A stretch of DNA of 64,000 bases from Flammeovirgaceae bacterium (GCA_016709845.1 JADJMA010000025.1:23218-87217); one strand, 5' to 3'; shown: positions 1-11,846, counted from the first letter of the stretch. Translations and numbers: made by a program. Notes: generated by a model from the letters alone, not told the origin.

Positions 1-1240
1 TCTGAAATTCTCGATACCTAAAAAGTATGTCCAGTAATTTTCAGGATCGGGTACGGTATTTAATACCAGGATACCTCCCGTTTGAACCATAGCTTCCACT
101 TGCATAACACCTGGCATTACCGGATTTCCTGGAAAATGACCTTGAAAGTAAGGCTCGTTATAGGTTACATTTTTTACACAGGCTACCGTTTCGCTATCCA
201 GATAAATTACTTTGTCAATAAGCAGGAAAGGATAGCGATGTGGCAACGTGCCTGTGATCTTATTAATATCCATCACCGGAGGAAGGCTTGGATTGTATTT
301 TGGACTGCCTTTTTTGTCATCCTCCTGCATTAGTTTCTTCAACTTCCGTGCAAAAGCGACATTAGCTGCATGCCCTGGACGGGCTGCAAGTATTTGTGCT
401 TTTAACGGACGGCCCGCCAAGGCAAGGTCACCAATAATATCTAACAGTTTGTGGCGTGCAGGCTCATTGTTGTAGCGAAGCTCAATATTATTTAAGATGC
501 CCTCCTTCTTTACTTCAACTTTTGGTTTGCCAAGCATTTTGGCAATGTTCTCCAGTTCATGCGGTTCAACAACCCGATCAACAATAACAATGGCGTTATT
601 CAGATCTCCTCCTTTAATCAGGTTATTCTTGTACAGCATTTCAAGCTCATGCAGAAAACAGAAGGTCCGACAAGAGGCTATTTCCTTTTCGAATTGGCGA
701 ATGTTAGTGATTGATGCATGCTGACTTCCCAATACAGGCGAGTTGTAGTCGATCATTACTGTAACCCGGTAATCATCTAATGGCAAAGCAGCTATTTCAA
801 CATTACGGGCGGCTTCACGGTAAAAAATACTATCCTGTACTTCGAAGAAATCGCGCAAAGCGTTTTGTTCTTCTGCTTCAGCCTCCTTTAATATATTAAC
901 AAATTGGATAGAACTTCCATCCATGATTGGTGCTTCGGGGCCATCTAATTGAATAAGTACATTGTCAATTTCAAGGCCTACCAATGCTGCCAGGGTATGT
1001 TCAATGGTACTTACGCGCGCGCCACTTTGCTCAATGGTAGTACCTCGGGATACGTCAACTACACGATCACAATCGGCATCAATAATAGGTGAGCCCGGTA
1101 AGTCAATTCGTTGAAATTTTATTCCCTGGTTAGGCTTGGCCGGCAGAAAGGTCATATTGGTTTGCACACCTGTATGCAGCCCAACCCCCGAAAGGGTTAC
1201 CGACTTCTTTATGGTTTGTTGCTTGTGGTTTAACCTCATA
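1..1240 (-). CDS. lpxC: Bifunctional LpxC deacetylase / FabZ dehydratase, 3' end outside window
   Basis: Two fused enzymes. The N-terminal LpxC part (about residues 1-300) is the zinc deacetylase that commits UDP-3-O-acyl-GlcNAc to lipid A. The C-terminal FabZ part (from about residue 325) dehydrates 3-hydroxyacyl-ACP. Seen: LpxC motifs STIEHTLAAL near residue 78 and RHKLLDIIGDLAL, which carry the zinc ligands; FabZ motifs LPHRYPFLLID and HFPGNPVMPGV, with the catalytic Glu in MQVEAM. The frame is open from the ATG at 1238-1240 to the window edge, so 413 residues are visible and roughly 50 are missing. The fusion is normal in Bacteroidota. lpxD lies 58 bp upstream on the same strand, giving a lipid A gene cluster. 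Confidence 0.95.
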
Positions 1241-1298
1241 GGTAAAAGTGGGCAAATTTAACCTCTTAAGCCCCCATTACCAAACCGAAACCCTCTTG

Positions 1299-2369
1299 TT
1301 ATTGGCCTCGGACGCTAGAACTTTCGATAGGTTGTATGGCTGCGATTCTTTTTTCGAGTTGCTGCAGACGGTCGTTTAGTTCCGGTAACCGCTTGAAAAG
1401 GGCATAAGAACGGAAGTACGGTTTTAACTCAAAGGAGGGTGTACCATTTATTTGAAGACCTTCTTCTTTTACCGATTTCAGAATTCCCGATTGTGCACCA
1501 ATTTTGGTCCGATTGGCAATCTCTATATGGCCGACTACACCAACCTGCCCGGCAATCACAACGTTTTCGCCAACTTTGGTTGATCCGGAAATACCGGTTT
1601 GGGCTGCAATGACAGTGTTTTTACCAATTTCAACATTATGCGCGATCTGGATAAGATTATCCAGTTTAACGCCTTTGCGGATAATGGTAAAATCGCCAAA
1701 CATAGTTGCACAATCAATCACCGTATTGGCACCAACAGTAACCTGATCTTCGATAAGAACATGACCCAGTTGAGGAATGGTTTTGTAGGAACCATCCTCT
1801 TGCGGTGCAAATCCAAATCCATCGCTACCAATAACAGCACCTGCATGGAGTACACATTGATTGCCAATGCTGGTGCCTGCATAAATTTTTACGTTGGGAT
1901 ATAGGATGGTGTCATTACCGATAACGGCATTATCACCAATAAATACATGTGCGTAAATCTTTACGTTGTTACCAATTTTTACATTGTTCCCGACATACGA
2001 GAACGCACCTCTATAAATATTTTGGCCTTCAACTGTATTTTGACCTATGTAGGAGGGCTGTTCAACGCCTACCTTTTGAAAGGTGATGAGTTTATGGTAT
2101 TCTTCTAAAAGTGCTGTAAAACTTGAGTAGGGATCATCCACCAAAATAAGCGTGGAAGAAATTTCTTTTTTTGCATGAAAGTCTTTCTTTACAATAACAG
2201 CACTTGCTTGCGTGGTATAAATAAAATGTTCGTATTTAGGATTGGAGAGAAAAGCGATTTGACCTTTTCTGGCATCTTGAATTTTGGCCAGCATATTAAT
2301 TTTTCCGGCTCCGTCACCTTTCACTTCTCCGGAAAGCATGGCAGCGATTTGAGCGATGCTAAACTCCAT
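1299..2369 (-). CDS. lpxD: UDP-3-O-acylglucosamine N-acyltransferase LpxD
   Basis: Third step of lipid A synthesis: transfers a 3-hydroxyacyl chain from ACP to the 2-amino group of the UDP-glucosamine intermediate in the cytoplasm. The 356-residue protein has the expected N-terminal uridine-binding domain (about 1-100) and then a long left-handed beta-helix of hexapeptide repeats (IGNNVKIGNNVKI type). The catalytic-His motif IQIAHNVEIG and the segment IGSDGFGFAP are both present. Length fits the family (about 340-350). Uninterrupted frame, which is not true of most neighbours. It is followed by lpxC-fabZ and preceded by the HD-domain gene on the same strand, a Bacteroidota arrangement. Confidence 0.96.
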   Translation of the reverse strand: MEFSIAQIAAMLSGEVKGDGAGKINMLAKIQDARKGQIAFLSNPKYEHFIYTTQASAVIVKKDFHAKKEISSTLILVDDPYSSFTALLEEYHKLITFQKVGVEQPSYIGQNTVEGQNIYRGAFSYVGNNVKIGNNVKIYAHVFIGDNAVIGNDTILYPNVKIYAGTSIGNQCVLHAGAVIGSDGFGFAPQEDGSYKTIPQLGHVLIEDQVTVGANTVIDCATMFGDFTIIRKGVKLDNLIQIAHNVEIGKNTVIAAQTGISGSTKVGENVVIAGQVGVVGHIEIANRTKIGAQSGILKSVKEEGLQINGTPSFELKPYFRSYALFKRLPELNDRLQQLEKRIAAIQPIESSSVRGQ

Positions 2370-2424
2370 AGATTTTGGTTACTTTAAAATTGAATGACAA
2401 GTTGAATTTTATAAAACTGAGCCT

Positions 2425-3407
2425 TTACAAAGATACATTTTTAGGCCAGCATAAATAGTTTTTCTCCACGATTTTGCTAATGGCCTTGATGCTGGGTAAG
2501 TCTGAAGCATGAGCGATATCTAAAACTTCGCCCTTCTTCGTAATAATGTTAATCGACTTACCACCCGAAACATAGGCTTCATTACTTACTGTTCCATACG
2601 AGTACAAGTAGTTGGTATCTTTTCTTAGAATACCATACGTTATGAATCTCGTGTCTCACATTTTCTACCATACTTTTTTTAATCGGATCTGCAGAGAGAA
2701 CAACCTGAAATAATTCTCGCTGCAGTAGCCGGTTGCATAATCCTGAAAGAATTGCATCACTATGATTTTTCCAAATCTTTACCGCCCCCCAAATGTCGTT
2801 ATCATCCATCTGGCCAAACAGATCAAGGAGGTCGGGGTTTTCATTGAAGTCAGTTAATTTCATATCCTTTATCAAGAAAACTTTTAGTGCATCGGTGGCC
2901 TGAAGATTTTCTCCGGCTTTCAACAGGTATTGTGCACGTCTGATTATGTTTACCATCATTCGCTCCGCACTTAATGCGGTTTTATGTAGATACACTTGCC
3001 AATACATAAGCCTTCGCGAATGCAAGAAATTTTCTATGCTATAGATTCCCTTTTCCTCGACCACTAATTCATCCTGATGTACGTGAAGCATGGCGATGAT
3101 CCGATCCACGCCAATGTTTCCTTCTAAAACTCCAGTAAAGAAGCTATCTCTTTTCAGGTAGTCCAGCCGATCGATGTCTAACTGACTACTAATTAATTGA
3201 TGAAAGAACTTACGAGAATAACTATTTCTAAAAATTTGCAAAGCCAATGTTAACGCTCCATGAAACTGTGTGTTAAGTTGCTTCATAAAGAGATAGGAGA
3301 GGCTCTCATGTTTAACCTCTTTAAGGAGCGTTTGCTCCAGGGCATGCGATAACGGACCATGACCCACGTCATGAAGTAAAATAGCGATCTGAGCGGCTGA
3401 TTCGAAA
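2425..3407 (-). CDS. HD-superfamily phosphohydrolase, 5'-truncated and frameshifted
   Basis: Metal-dependent HD phosphohydrolase; motif ILLHDVGHGPLSHALE is seen, followed by a helical region typical of the dNTPase-like HD family often found beside lpxD in Bacteroidota. Two defects. First, a frameshift near 2610-2635 joins the main part to the C-terminal part ending at 2425. Second, the N-terminus is missing: the frame is recognisable only from FESAAQIAILLHD (about 3406), where the sequence passes directly into the oppositely oriented porX. About 70 residues, including the first metal-binding His region, are absent. The true substrate cannot be told from sequence. Confidence 0.82.
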
Positions 3408-4826
3408 CATTTTGATCTTGTGTTCTTAGATGAACACATGCCGGGAGTGTCTGGATTGGAAGCGCTTAGTCAAATTAAGAATACAAAGCCCAATCTCCCG
3501 GTGGTGATGATCACCAAGAATGAAGAAGAGCAAATTATGGAAGAGGCGATTGGCGCAAAGATTGCCGATTACCTGATTAAGCCAATTAACCCCAATCAGA
3601 TTCTTCTATCGATTAAAAAGATTTTGGACAACAAGCGGTTGGTTATTGAAAAAACCAATCTCAGTTATCAGCAGGAATTCAGAAAAATCAGTATGGCTTT
3701 TTTGGATGACATGGATCATGCGCAATGGTCGGATATTTATAAGAAGCTTGTCTTTTGGGAATTACAGATTGAAGAAGCGGATCGGGAAATGGCTGAAGTT
3801 CTTGACATGCAAAAAGTAGAAGCTAACCTGAATTTCTGTCGATTCATAAAGCGTAATTACGAGAATTGGCTAAACAACGCGAATGTCGAAAAGCCTTTGT
3901 TGTCGCATCAGATAATGCGTAAGTGCGTGTTTCCTGAACTAAAGGCTGGTGAGCCTTGCTTTTTTATTTTAATCGATAATCTGAGATGGGATCAATGGAA
4001 AACTATTGAGCCTATTTTAAGTGAATACTTTAATGTAGATAAGGAAGAATCTTACTATTCTATTCTTCCAACAACAACCGCCTACGCGCGCAATGCTATT
4101 TTTTCTGGAATGATGCCTTCTGAAATGGCCAAGACACATCCTGATTTATGGGTAGGTGAAGATGAGGACGACTCGAAGAATAATTTTGAAGATGATTTTC
4201 TGGCAAACAAATTCGTAAGAACAATCTGAATATAAAAGTTTTCGTACAACAAGATTAAAAGAATTGAAGAAGGTCGCGATCTGGCAGATTCAATCAATAA
4301 TTTATTTCATAACGATTTAAATGTGATCGTTTACAATTTTGTGGATATGCTCTCGCATGCGCGAACCGATATGGCGATGGTACGGGAATTGGCCCCTGAC
4401 GAGGCCGCGTATCGGTCTATCACCAAATCGTGGTTTGCCCATTCACCTTTGCTTGATATTTTGAGAAAGATCTCGGACAAAAAGGCAAAGGTTATTATTA
4501 CTACCGATCACGGAACCATCCGCGTAAAGCGACCTTTTAAAATAATTGGTGACCGAAGTGTAAATTCTAACTTGCGCTACAAGCAGGGGAAAAATTTAGG
4601 ATTTGAAGGTGATAAAGTTTTTGAAGCGGCTAAACCCGAGCGGTTCTTTCTGCCTAAGACCAATGTCTCCACCGCCTATGTATTTGCTATCGAAGACCAG
4701 TTTTTCGCTTATCCGAATAACTACAACTATTATGTGAATTTGTATAAAGACACTTTCCAGCACGGGGGAGTTAGCTTAGAGGAAATGATCATTCCTTTTA
4801 TTTTATTATCTTCGAAGAATGCCTGA
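3408..4826 (+). CDS. porX: PorX, response regulator with PglZ domain (T9SS regulator), 5'-truncated and frameshifted
   Basis: Two-component regulator of the type IX secretion system. It has the second half of a receiver domain (phospho-acceptor in FDLVFLDEHMPG, the TK of VVMITK, and LIKP) followed by a PglZ domain of the alkaline-phosphatase superfamily (FFILIDNLRWDQW, LPTTTAYARNA, YNFVDMLSHARTDM, TTDHGT). In Porphyromonas gingivalis PorX works with the sensor PorY and the ECF sigma SigP. About 55 N-terminal residues are missing at the abrupt junction with the HD gene near 3407. Two indels (near 4210, a lost C; near 4232, an extra A in an A-run) break the frame between 4210 and 4320. The stop overlaps the tsaE start by 8 bp. 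Confidence 0.88.
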
Positions 4827-5283
4827 AACGTGGACCCGGTTAGCTACCAATGCCATAACCTTGGATCAATTGCCAGGTGCGGCAAAGGAGTTATTGAAAC
4901 AGGGTGCGGATTTTACTACGTGGCTTTTTTATGGTGAAATGGGTAGTGGTAAAACAACATTGATAAAATATTTGGTTAAGGAACTTGGTTTAAACACCCT
5001 GGTAACAAGCCCTACCTTTTCGATCGTAAATGAATATAGTGAGCCGGGTAAGAATTCGGTTTATCACTTTGATCTTTATCGATTGAAGAATGATGTGGAG
5101 GCTCTGGATATTGGCTTTGACGAATATTTAACATCAGGTAATTTATGTTTGATTGAATGGCCTGAGAAAGTGGAGTCATTACTTCCCACTCATTTTTTTG
5201 GTGTTAAGATTCAACATCTTGATGCTATAAGCAGAGAAATATATTTTCGGAGACATGACGGAAAAGAAACGAACAGGATTTGA
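4819..5283 (+). CDS. tsaE: tRNA threonylcarbamoyladenosine biosynthesis ATPase TsaE
   Basis: P-loop ATPase that supports the TsaBD complex making t6A37 on ANN-decoding tRNAs. Seen: Walker A GEMGSGKTT near residue 40, SPTFSIVNEY, HFDLYRL (Walker B region) and LIEWPEK. The 154 residues match the family. The start at 4819 overlaps the end of porX, and the tail overlaps the next start (5255), so the three genes look translationally coupled; this porX-tsaE-ald order is plausible for Cytophagales. Intact frame. Confidence 0.95.
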   Translation: MPETWTRLATNAITLDQLPGAAKELLKQGADFTTWLFYGEMGSGKTTLIKYLVKELGLNTLVTSPTFSIVNEYSEPGKNSVYHFDLYRLKNDVEALDIGFDEYLTSGNLCLIEWPEKVESLLPTHFFGVKIQHLDAISREIYFRRHDGKETNRI

Positions 5284-6475
5284 AGCATTGGCTAAATCCA
5301 GCCTTTACCCGCAAGAGGAAAGGCTCAAAGTAAAAAAGGAAATACTCTTTTTTAATAGGGCTACCGCGCGAAATTTCCCTTCAGGAAAACAGAATCAGTC
5401 TTACTCCGGATGCCGTGGCCTTGTTAGTAAACAATGGCCATGAAGTTTTAGTAGAGACCAAGGCTGGTGAGGGATCAAAGTTCTCCGACAAGCAATACAG
5501 CGAGGCAGGGGCGCAAATTGCCTATGCCGTAGAAGAGGTTTACAAGGCGAATATTATTTTAAAGATTGAACCACCTACCCTTGAGGAGTTGGAATATTTC
5601 CGACCAGGCCAAACGTTAATTTCGGCTTTGCAAATGGGTCACTTAAAGCAGGAGTGTATAAACGCCTTGTTGAAGAAACGTGTAACGGCTCTAGCCTACG
5701 AATTTATTGAAGACAAAGTAGGCGGAATGCCTATTGTACGCGCCATGAGCGAAATTGCAGGAAGTACCGTCATGTTAATTGCAGCAGAGTATTTGAGCAC
5801 GGTAAACAAAGGCAAGGGAATTATTTTAGGTGGAATAACCGGAGTGCCACCTACCAAAGTAGTGATTATTGGAGCGGGTACGGTTGCCGAATACGCGGCC
5901 CGGGCAGCGCTTAGTCTGGGAGCCGAGATACAGGTTTTTGATAATCACCTCTATAAATTAAGACGGATAAAACATACCCTTGGTAATCAGTTTTATACTT
6001 CCACGATTGATACTATTACGCTTAGCGAATCTCTGAAAAATGCGGATGTGGTTATTGGTGCCCTTCGTGCGGAAAAAGGTAAAGCCCGGCATGTAGTGTC
6101 TGAAGAGATGGTGAAAAATATGCGCCCGGACTCTTTAATAATTGATTTAAGTATCGACCAGGGTGGGTGCATTGCTACGTCAGAAACGACCAGTTTAAAC
6201 CGGCCGGTTTTAGAAGGTATGACATCATACATTATTGTGTTCCTAATGTGGCCTCGCGGGTAGCCACCACAGCTACCACGGCTCTTAGCAATATTTTTAC
6301 GCCTACTATTTTGCGGGCGGCCGAGGAGGGAGGTGTGGAGGAAATGATCTTTACACATAAGTGGTTTATGAAAGGTGTTTATACCTATAAAGGCACATTG
6401 ACTAATGAATCTATTGCGCGTAAATTTGCTATGAAATTTAAAAACATAGAATTGTTGTTGGCGCTAAGGATGTAA
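5255..6475 (+). CDS. ald: Alanine dehydrogenase (frameshifted)
   Basis: NAD-dependent L-alanine/pyruvate interconversion, Ald/PNT family. Across three frames the protein reads as one chain: N-terminal substrate domain (RISLTPDAVALLVNNGHEV, then EPPTLEELEYF), the Rossmann motif VVIIGAGTVAEYAARAA, then IDLSIDQGGCIATSE and the C-terminal part HYCVPNVASRVATTATTAL. Indels lie near 5330-5360 (two homopolymer errors) and near 6210 (one T missing in CCGGTTTTA), so no single frame is complete. With the 5255 start the length is close to 405 residues, slightly longer than classical Ald, with about 35 extra residues at the N-terminus. The start overlaps tsaE by 29 bp. Confidence 0.9.
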
Positions 6476-6512
6476 ATTGACTATGAAAGCCAAATTGTTT
6501 TCAGATAGCCAA

Positions 6513-9187
6513 TTAGTCAACCAATTCTTGCAAAGCTTTTTCGTACGAACTGATTTTTGTTTCGGCATCTTCTTTTTTTCTGCGCTCCAATTCAATGACC
6601 TGAGGTGGGGCACCGCTCACAAACTTTTCATTACTTAGTTTCTTTTCAATAGAAGCCAGAAAACCTTTTGGTAGGAGAGGTCTTTCATAATTAGCTCGCG
6701 TTCTTTCGCTACATCTAATTTGCCTTCCAGAGGTATAGTAAACTCAACCGTTCCCACTAAAAAGGATACACCCACAGGTTTCTCTTTAGCGGTATATACT
6801 TCACTAAGCTTAGAAAGCTTTTGGATTATAGGCCAAAAAAACTTTAGATCCTTACCGGATTCCTGCCGATAAAGTTTTATAGTTTCTTTTGGAGAAATGC
6901 CTTTTGCGTTTCGTGCGTTGCTTATACCAGTAATTGTTTCGAAAGCAAAATCAGCTTCTGAAAGTAAAGCGGCATTCATGGCACCAGCCTGTGGCCACGG
7001 AGCAACAATAATATTCTCTCGCGCATCCCGGGTTTTAAGTTCACTCCACAATTCTTCCGTGATAAAAGGCATAAAGGGGTGTAGGACTTTCAAGAGAGAT
7101 TCGAACAACGAAACTGTTTTGGTGTAGGTTAATTCATCGATGGACTTCCCAAACTCCGGCTTCACCATTTCGAGGTACCAGGCACAGAAATCATCCCAGA
7201 TTAATTTATAGACACACATCAACGCATCCGACATTCTGAATTTTTCGAAGTGATCTCCAAGTTCAAGGATCGATTGATTGAGCTTTGATTCGAACCAAAG
7301 CGTGGCCGTTTTATTTTCATCGGGTTGTGTCAACGTTTTATCCACTTCCCAACCTTTAACTAATCGGAAGGCATTCCAGATTTTATTAGTGAAATTTCTT
7401 CCCTGCTCAATCAGCTTTTCATCGTACAATAAATCGTTACCAGCTGGAGAACTGAATAACATTCCGGTACGAACCGCATCGGCACCGTACGTTTCGATAA
7501 GTCCAAGTGGATCGGGTGAGTTACCCAACGACTTAGACATTTTGCGACCTTGCTTGTCGCGAACGATGCCGGTCAGGTAAACATTTTCAAATGGTTTGCC
7601 ATCCATGTATTCGTAGCCGGCAATAATCATTCGAGCCACCCAGAAGAAAAGAATTTCGGGAGCCGTAACCAGCACTTGCGTAGGGTAGAAGTAGGCCAGT
7701 TCCGGACATTTTTCAACATTTATTTTTCCGCGCTCCTTATCAAAGAAATCGTTTTTAAAACCGCCAAAAACTTCTATCGGCCAAAGCCAGGAAGATGCCC
7801 AGGTGTCTAACACATCCGCGTCCTGGCGAAGATCTTTTTCTGAAATAGCTCTGCCAGATTTTTTCGTAGCAAACTGAATCGCTTCTTCCAGCGTCTCGGC
7901 TACAACAAAATCGTTCTCACCCGATCCGTAATAGTAGGCGGGTATTCGATGGCCCCACCAAAGTTGACGTGATATACACCAGTCGCGAACATTCTCCATC
8001 CAATGGCGGTAGGTGTTTTTAAATTTAACCGGATGAAGTTTGATCTCATCTTCTTCAACAGCCTGATAGGCTTTCTTTGAGATCTCCTTCATCTTTACAA
8101 ACCACTGCAACGAAAGCTTAGGCTCCACTACGGTGTTGGTTCGCTCCGATCGCCCGATGCGGGTAATAAACTCTTCTTCTTTTACCAGATGGCCGGCTTC
8201 GCGCAAGTCTTTTACAATTTCTTTGCGAACAAAGAATCTGTCTTTATTATAAAACTTAGGCAGCTCACACTTTTCGTTTAACGATCCATCATCATTAATA
8301 GTGTCTATAACGGGCAAGGTATGTCGTTGACCAATTTCGTAGTCATTAACATCATGAGCCGGAGTTACTTTTAAACAGCCGGTTCCAAAAGCTTTGTCCA
8401 CATAATCATCCGCAATAACTGGAATCTCGCGATTGATAAAAGGAACGAGAATTTTTTTGCCAACCAGATTTTTATAGCGATCGTCAGTTGGGTTAATAGC
8501 TATCGCCACATCACCCATAATGGTTTCGGGTCGTTGTGTAGCAATCGTAATCCAATCTTCGGTGTCTTTTATTTTATAACGGACAGAATAAAGAATTGAC
8601 TTCTCACCGTCTTCTTTATACAATACCTCTTCATTCGATAAAGCGGTCTTGGCTTCGCAGTCCCAATTGATCATGCGAAGGCCGCGATAGATGTAGCCTT
8701 TGTTATGTAAATCTACAAACACCCGGATTACCGCTTTATAGTAATCAGCATCCATAGTAAAAGAGGTACGATCCCAATCGCAGGAGGCACCTAATTTTTA
8801 AGCTGCTCAAGAATTATTCCGCCATATTTCTCTTTCCATTCCCAGGCATATTTTAAAAACTCATCGCGCGACAAATCAGATTTTTGATTCCTTTTCGCGC
8901 AGCATGGCCACTACGCGTGCTTCCGTAGCAATGGATGCATGATCGGTTCCCGGCACCCAACAGGCCTCTTTACCCTCCATTCTTGCTTTGCGGATCAATA
9001 CGTCCTGAATGGTATTATTAAGCATGTGGCCCATATGCAATACCCCTGTTACATTGGGCGGAGGAATCACGATACAGAAAGGTTCTTTGGCTGGATTTAC
9101 CTTAGCTTGAAAGAAATTCTCTTTTAACCAGTATTGATACCACTTATTTTCGACTTCTGTGGGATTGTATTTAGTGGAAAGGGCCAT
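6513..9187 (-). CDS. valS: Valine--tRNA ligase (frameshifted)
   Basis: Class I aminoacyl-tRNA synthetase charging tRNA-Val. Start ATG at 9187; HIGH signature as HMGH within [19 protein letters not shown] within [16 protein letters not shown]1 editing domain between ([12 protein letters not shown]), anticodon-binding domain after, and a C-terminal coiled arm ending at the TAA at 6513-6515 (about 890 residues, family-typical). Three breaks: near 8876, near 8800 (an A missing in a run, [18 protein letters not shown]) and near 6660 ([14 protein letters not shown]). An essential gene broken three times by simple homopolymer indels argues for sequence error rather than decay. Confidence 0.95.
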
Positions 9188-9307
9188 ATAACGCTTAAGT
9201 GAATTGAATAAGAACGTAAAAATAGGAAAAGGTTAGCTATGGTGTAGGTATAACCTTTTTGAAATTCAACCTGTTATAGTACTTTGTAAACTCCCTATCC
9301 AGAACTT

Positions 9308-10432
9308 ATGACAAATACTCCAATCTCTGCCGAAACTTTTGAAACTGATAAAATTGAATGGAAGCAGTTATGGAGCCTGGCAGCGCTTTATGGATCTATC
9401 GTAATAGGTTGGATTGCCTATCATAATTATCAGCCTAAATTATTAGTTCAATTTAATTATACCCAGTACACCTTTTGGTTAATTATTGTGCAGGGAATTA
9501 TTCTGTTTTTGACTCCGCCCATTGCGGGAAAGATTGGCGATCGCTTTCGTTTTAAAGCGGGTCATCGCATTCCTATTATCTCGTCAGGCATAAGTTTTGC
9601 AGCGATGGTGTTTATGGCCGTGGCCTTCACACTGCTTAGTAATCCGGGTGAAGTTATTAGATGGATTTTACCGCTATTGATTGTTCTGTGGTTAATTGCC
9701 ATGAGTATCTTCACCAGCCCGGCTCTCTCAACATTAGAACTTTTTACACCTATTGATAAGTTGCCCCGCGCTATGGCTGTTCTAACCATTGTGGCCAATC
9801 TGGTTTATTCTCTCGAACCCGTTATCGTGGATCTGATCGACTACCTGGGTGCGCCCAGCACGTTTATGATTGGTGGAGCCGCTGTATTTGTATCGGGGTA
9901 TGCGCTTAAAAAGAACTCGTTAAGTTTATTCACCAATAATCCTTCGCGACCCAGGGCTGATTTTAAATTTGACACCACCCGTACAAATTATTCCTATATC
10001 TTTTTATTAGGCGTAGGGGTGGGTATCCCTACTACACTCATGTTTAATTATTTTCCTGATTTACTCGAAAAGAGTTTATCTGCATTTATTAGCATGGAAG
10101 GGAAGTGGTTATTAGTAATTATCTTATTTTTCTCGGCTGTCATATCCTTACCTGCCAGTAATTATGTTATAAAAACCGGAACCGCTAAATCTTTCTGGTG
10201 GAGCTTTATTGTTACCTCCGTGAGTGTAGTGCTTGTTTTTATATCTGGCTCGGCTCTTCTTACAATTTTAGTTATGGTTGTGTTTACAGTTTCTTTTACC
10301 GTACTCTCCATTAGTTCGTTGCCCCTGGCCATAGAGCGAGCCAACTATTTTGAAAAAGTATTTTGTGTTGGTATTTTCTTTAGCGGAATGGCATTTCCGG
10401 ATGGAATTGTTGAGGTGATTCAGGCGCTTTAA
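9308..10432 (+). CDS. MFS-type membrane carrier, SLC45/GPH-like
   Basis: A 374-residue integral membrane protein with about ten predicted hydrophobic segments. The loop motif GKIGDRFRFKAGHRIPII after the second segment resembles the conserved DR-x-R-x-G-RR-P loop of SLC45-like and GPH-type sugar carriers in the major facilitator superfamily. Shorter than the usual 12-helix carriers (about 430-450), though the frame is intact. It stands alone between the divergent valS and the convergent methyltransferase gene, whose stop overlaps this one by 4 bp, so context gives no substrate. The substrate is unknown; sugar transport is an inference from the loop motif. Confidence 0.7.
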   Translation: MTNTPISAETFETDKIEWKQLWSLAALYGSIVIGWIAYHNYQPKLLVQFNYTQYTFWLIIVQGIILFLTPPIAGKIGDRFRFKAGHRIPIISSGISFAAMVFMAVAFTLLSNPGEVIRWILPLLIVLWLIAMSIFTSPALSTLELFTPIDKLPRAMAVLTIVANLVYSLEPVIVDLIDYLGAPSTFMIGGAAVFVSGYALKKNSLSLFTNNPSRPRADFKFDTTRTNYSYIFLLGVGVGIPTTLMFNYFPDLLEKSLSAFISMEGKWLLVIILFFSAVISLPASNYVIKTGTAKSFWWSFIVTSVSVVLVFISGSALLTILVMVVFTVSFTVLSISSLPLAIERANYFEKVFCVGIFFSGMAFPDGIVEVIQAL

Positions 10433-11783
10433 GAATTCATTCTTATCCGCCACGAGGCGGGGTATAAATTATTGATTCGATTACCCAGTTGGTTAATCCA
10501 CCCCAAGGGCGTTCCTTCATAGGTTACCAAAGCAAATCCTCGTTGCCCCTCGCTTACCAGCAAATTATCTTTTCTTAAATAACTTATCGCCTGGTCTAAC
10601 GAAAGATCGATGACCGGAAAATTACTTTGATTTAAATCGATAGCCAGTGCTTTGGCATGTTGAGGAATTAATTTTTCGTGCTTTAGTTCAGCAACAGCTG
10701 TTCCTTTGCTTACCACATGTAACTGCGTGCTTATAAAACCCATTTCATCATACAGCTCGTTAGGAATCTGTATCAACAAATCATCCTGCTTTATAATTTT
10801 TAGATTTTCGGGGTTGTTGCTCCAGGATTGAAGTTGTTCAGTAACCTTTTTGGAAGCTTCCGAAAAATTTCTGCTGGCCCTGATTCTTATTTCCGGTTCT
10901 GAATCGATTTTTCGTAAAGCAGAAATAAAAAACCCTTCACCGGTCACCCTATGGGGAAAGAATCGATAGCCAATCGCTTTGCCAGATGTTATCTTTTCAA
11001 TATTCCACACGGATTCTATATTGAGATCAATAAATTCAACGCCTTGGTTTTCTGCCAACCATTTTAGATTTACTTCATTCTCTTGTTCATTATAGGTGCA
11101 GGTGCTGTAAACTAAAATTCCATTCTGTTTTAAGGACGACCACACATCACTCAAAATTCTTCGCTGACGTTGAGAGCATAATGCAACATTTTCTTCCGAC
11201 CACTCGGAGGCCGCCTGATTGTCTTTGCGGAATAACCCTTCTCCCGAGCAAGGCGCATCAACCACAATCACGTCAAAGTAGCCCTTGAGTTTTTGGAATA
11301 CGGCAGGGTCACTATTTGTAACAAACGTGCATTACTATGACCCCACTTCTGGATATTCTCGGAAAGTATTTGCGCTCTGGATCGGATCACTTCGTTGGAA
11401 ATCAGCAGAGAATTTTGATTGAGCAAACTTAAGAGATGAGTTGACTTACCCCCAGGTGCTGCGCATAAGTCGAGCACCCGCAACGATTGAGTAAGGTCAG
11501 TTGTTTGTTTAATGGCCTGCTCTAAAAACATCGAACTCGCCTCCTGTACATAATACTTGCCAGCATGCAAGGCAGGATCAAGCGTAAACACCGGCCGTGT
11601 GGGTAAATAGAAACCATAGTCACTCCAGGGTATTTTTATCCCGACAGGAAGTTTATCTTTGTCAGGATTGATTCGAATACTTACCGGTGATGGTTGATCA
11701 TGCGCGGATACAAAATCATTCCAGGCAGGCCCCAAGGTTGATTTCATTCTGTTTTCAAAAGCAATTGGGAAAGAGAGCGGCAT
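10429..11783 (-). CDS. RsmF-like rRNA (cytosine-5) methyltransferase (frameshifted)
   Basis: NOL1/NOP2/Sun-family SAM-dependent enzyme that methylates cytosine C5 in rRNA. Seen: N-terminal PSPVSIRIN, QEASSMFLEQAI, the SAM motif LDLCAAPGGKSTHL, then VVDAPCSGEGLFRKD (motif IV, catalytic-pair PC) and VYSTCTYNEQENE (motif VI, the nucleophile Cys in TCT). The C-terminal part ending LGWINQLGNRINNLYP resembles the RsmF-type tail rather than RsmB. A frameshift near 11,300-11,330 separates SAM motif and catalytic half; reading across it restores NARLLVTNSDPAVF. About 450 residues total. Single gene, convergent with the carrier at 9308. Confidence 0.88.
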
Positions 11784-11846
11784 GAGGCGTTGATTACATC
11801 GGAAGTAAACGAATTTTACGTAAGAATTAAAAATGTTATTGAAATT

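Noticed and set aside
4200..4320. Programmed frameshifting in porX or other genes
   Set aside because: No slippery heptamer plus downstream structure recurs; breaks are scattered over unrelated genes and lie mostly in simple base runs, as sequencing errors do.
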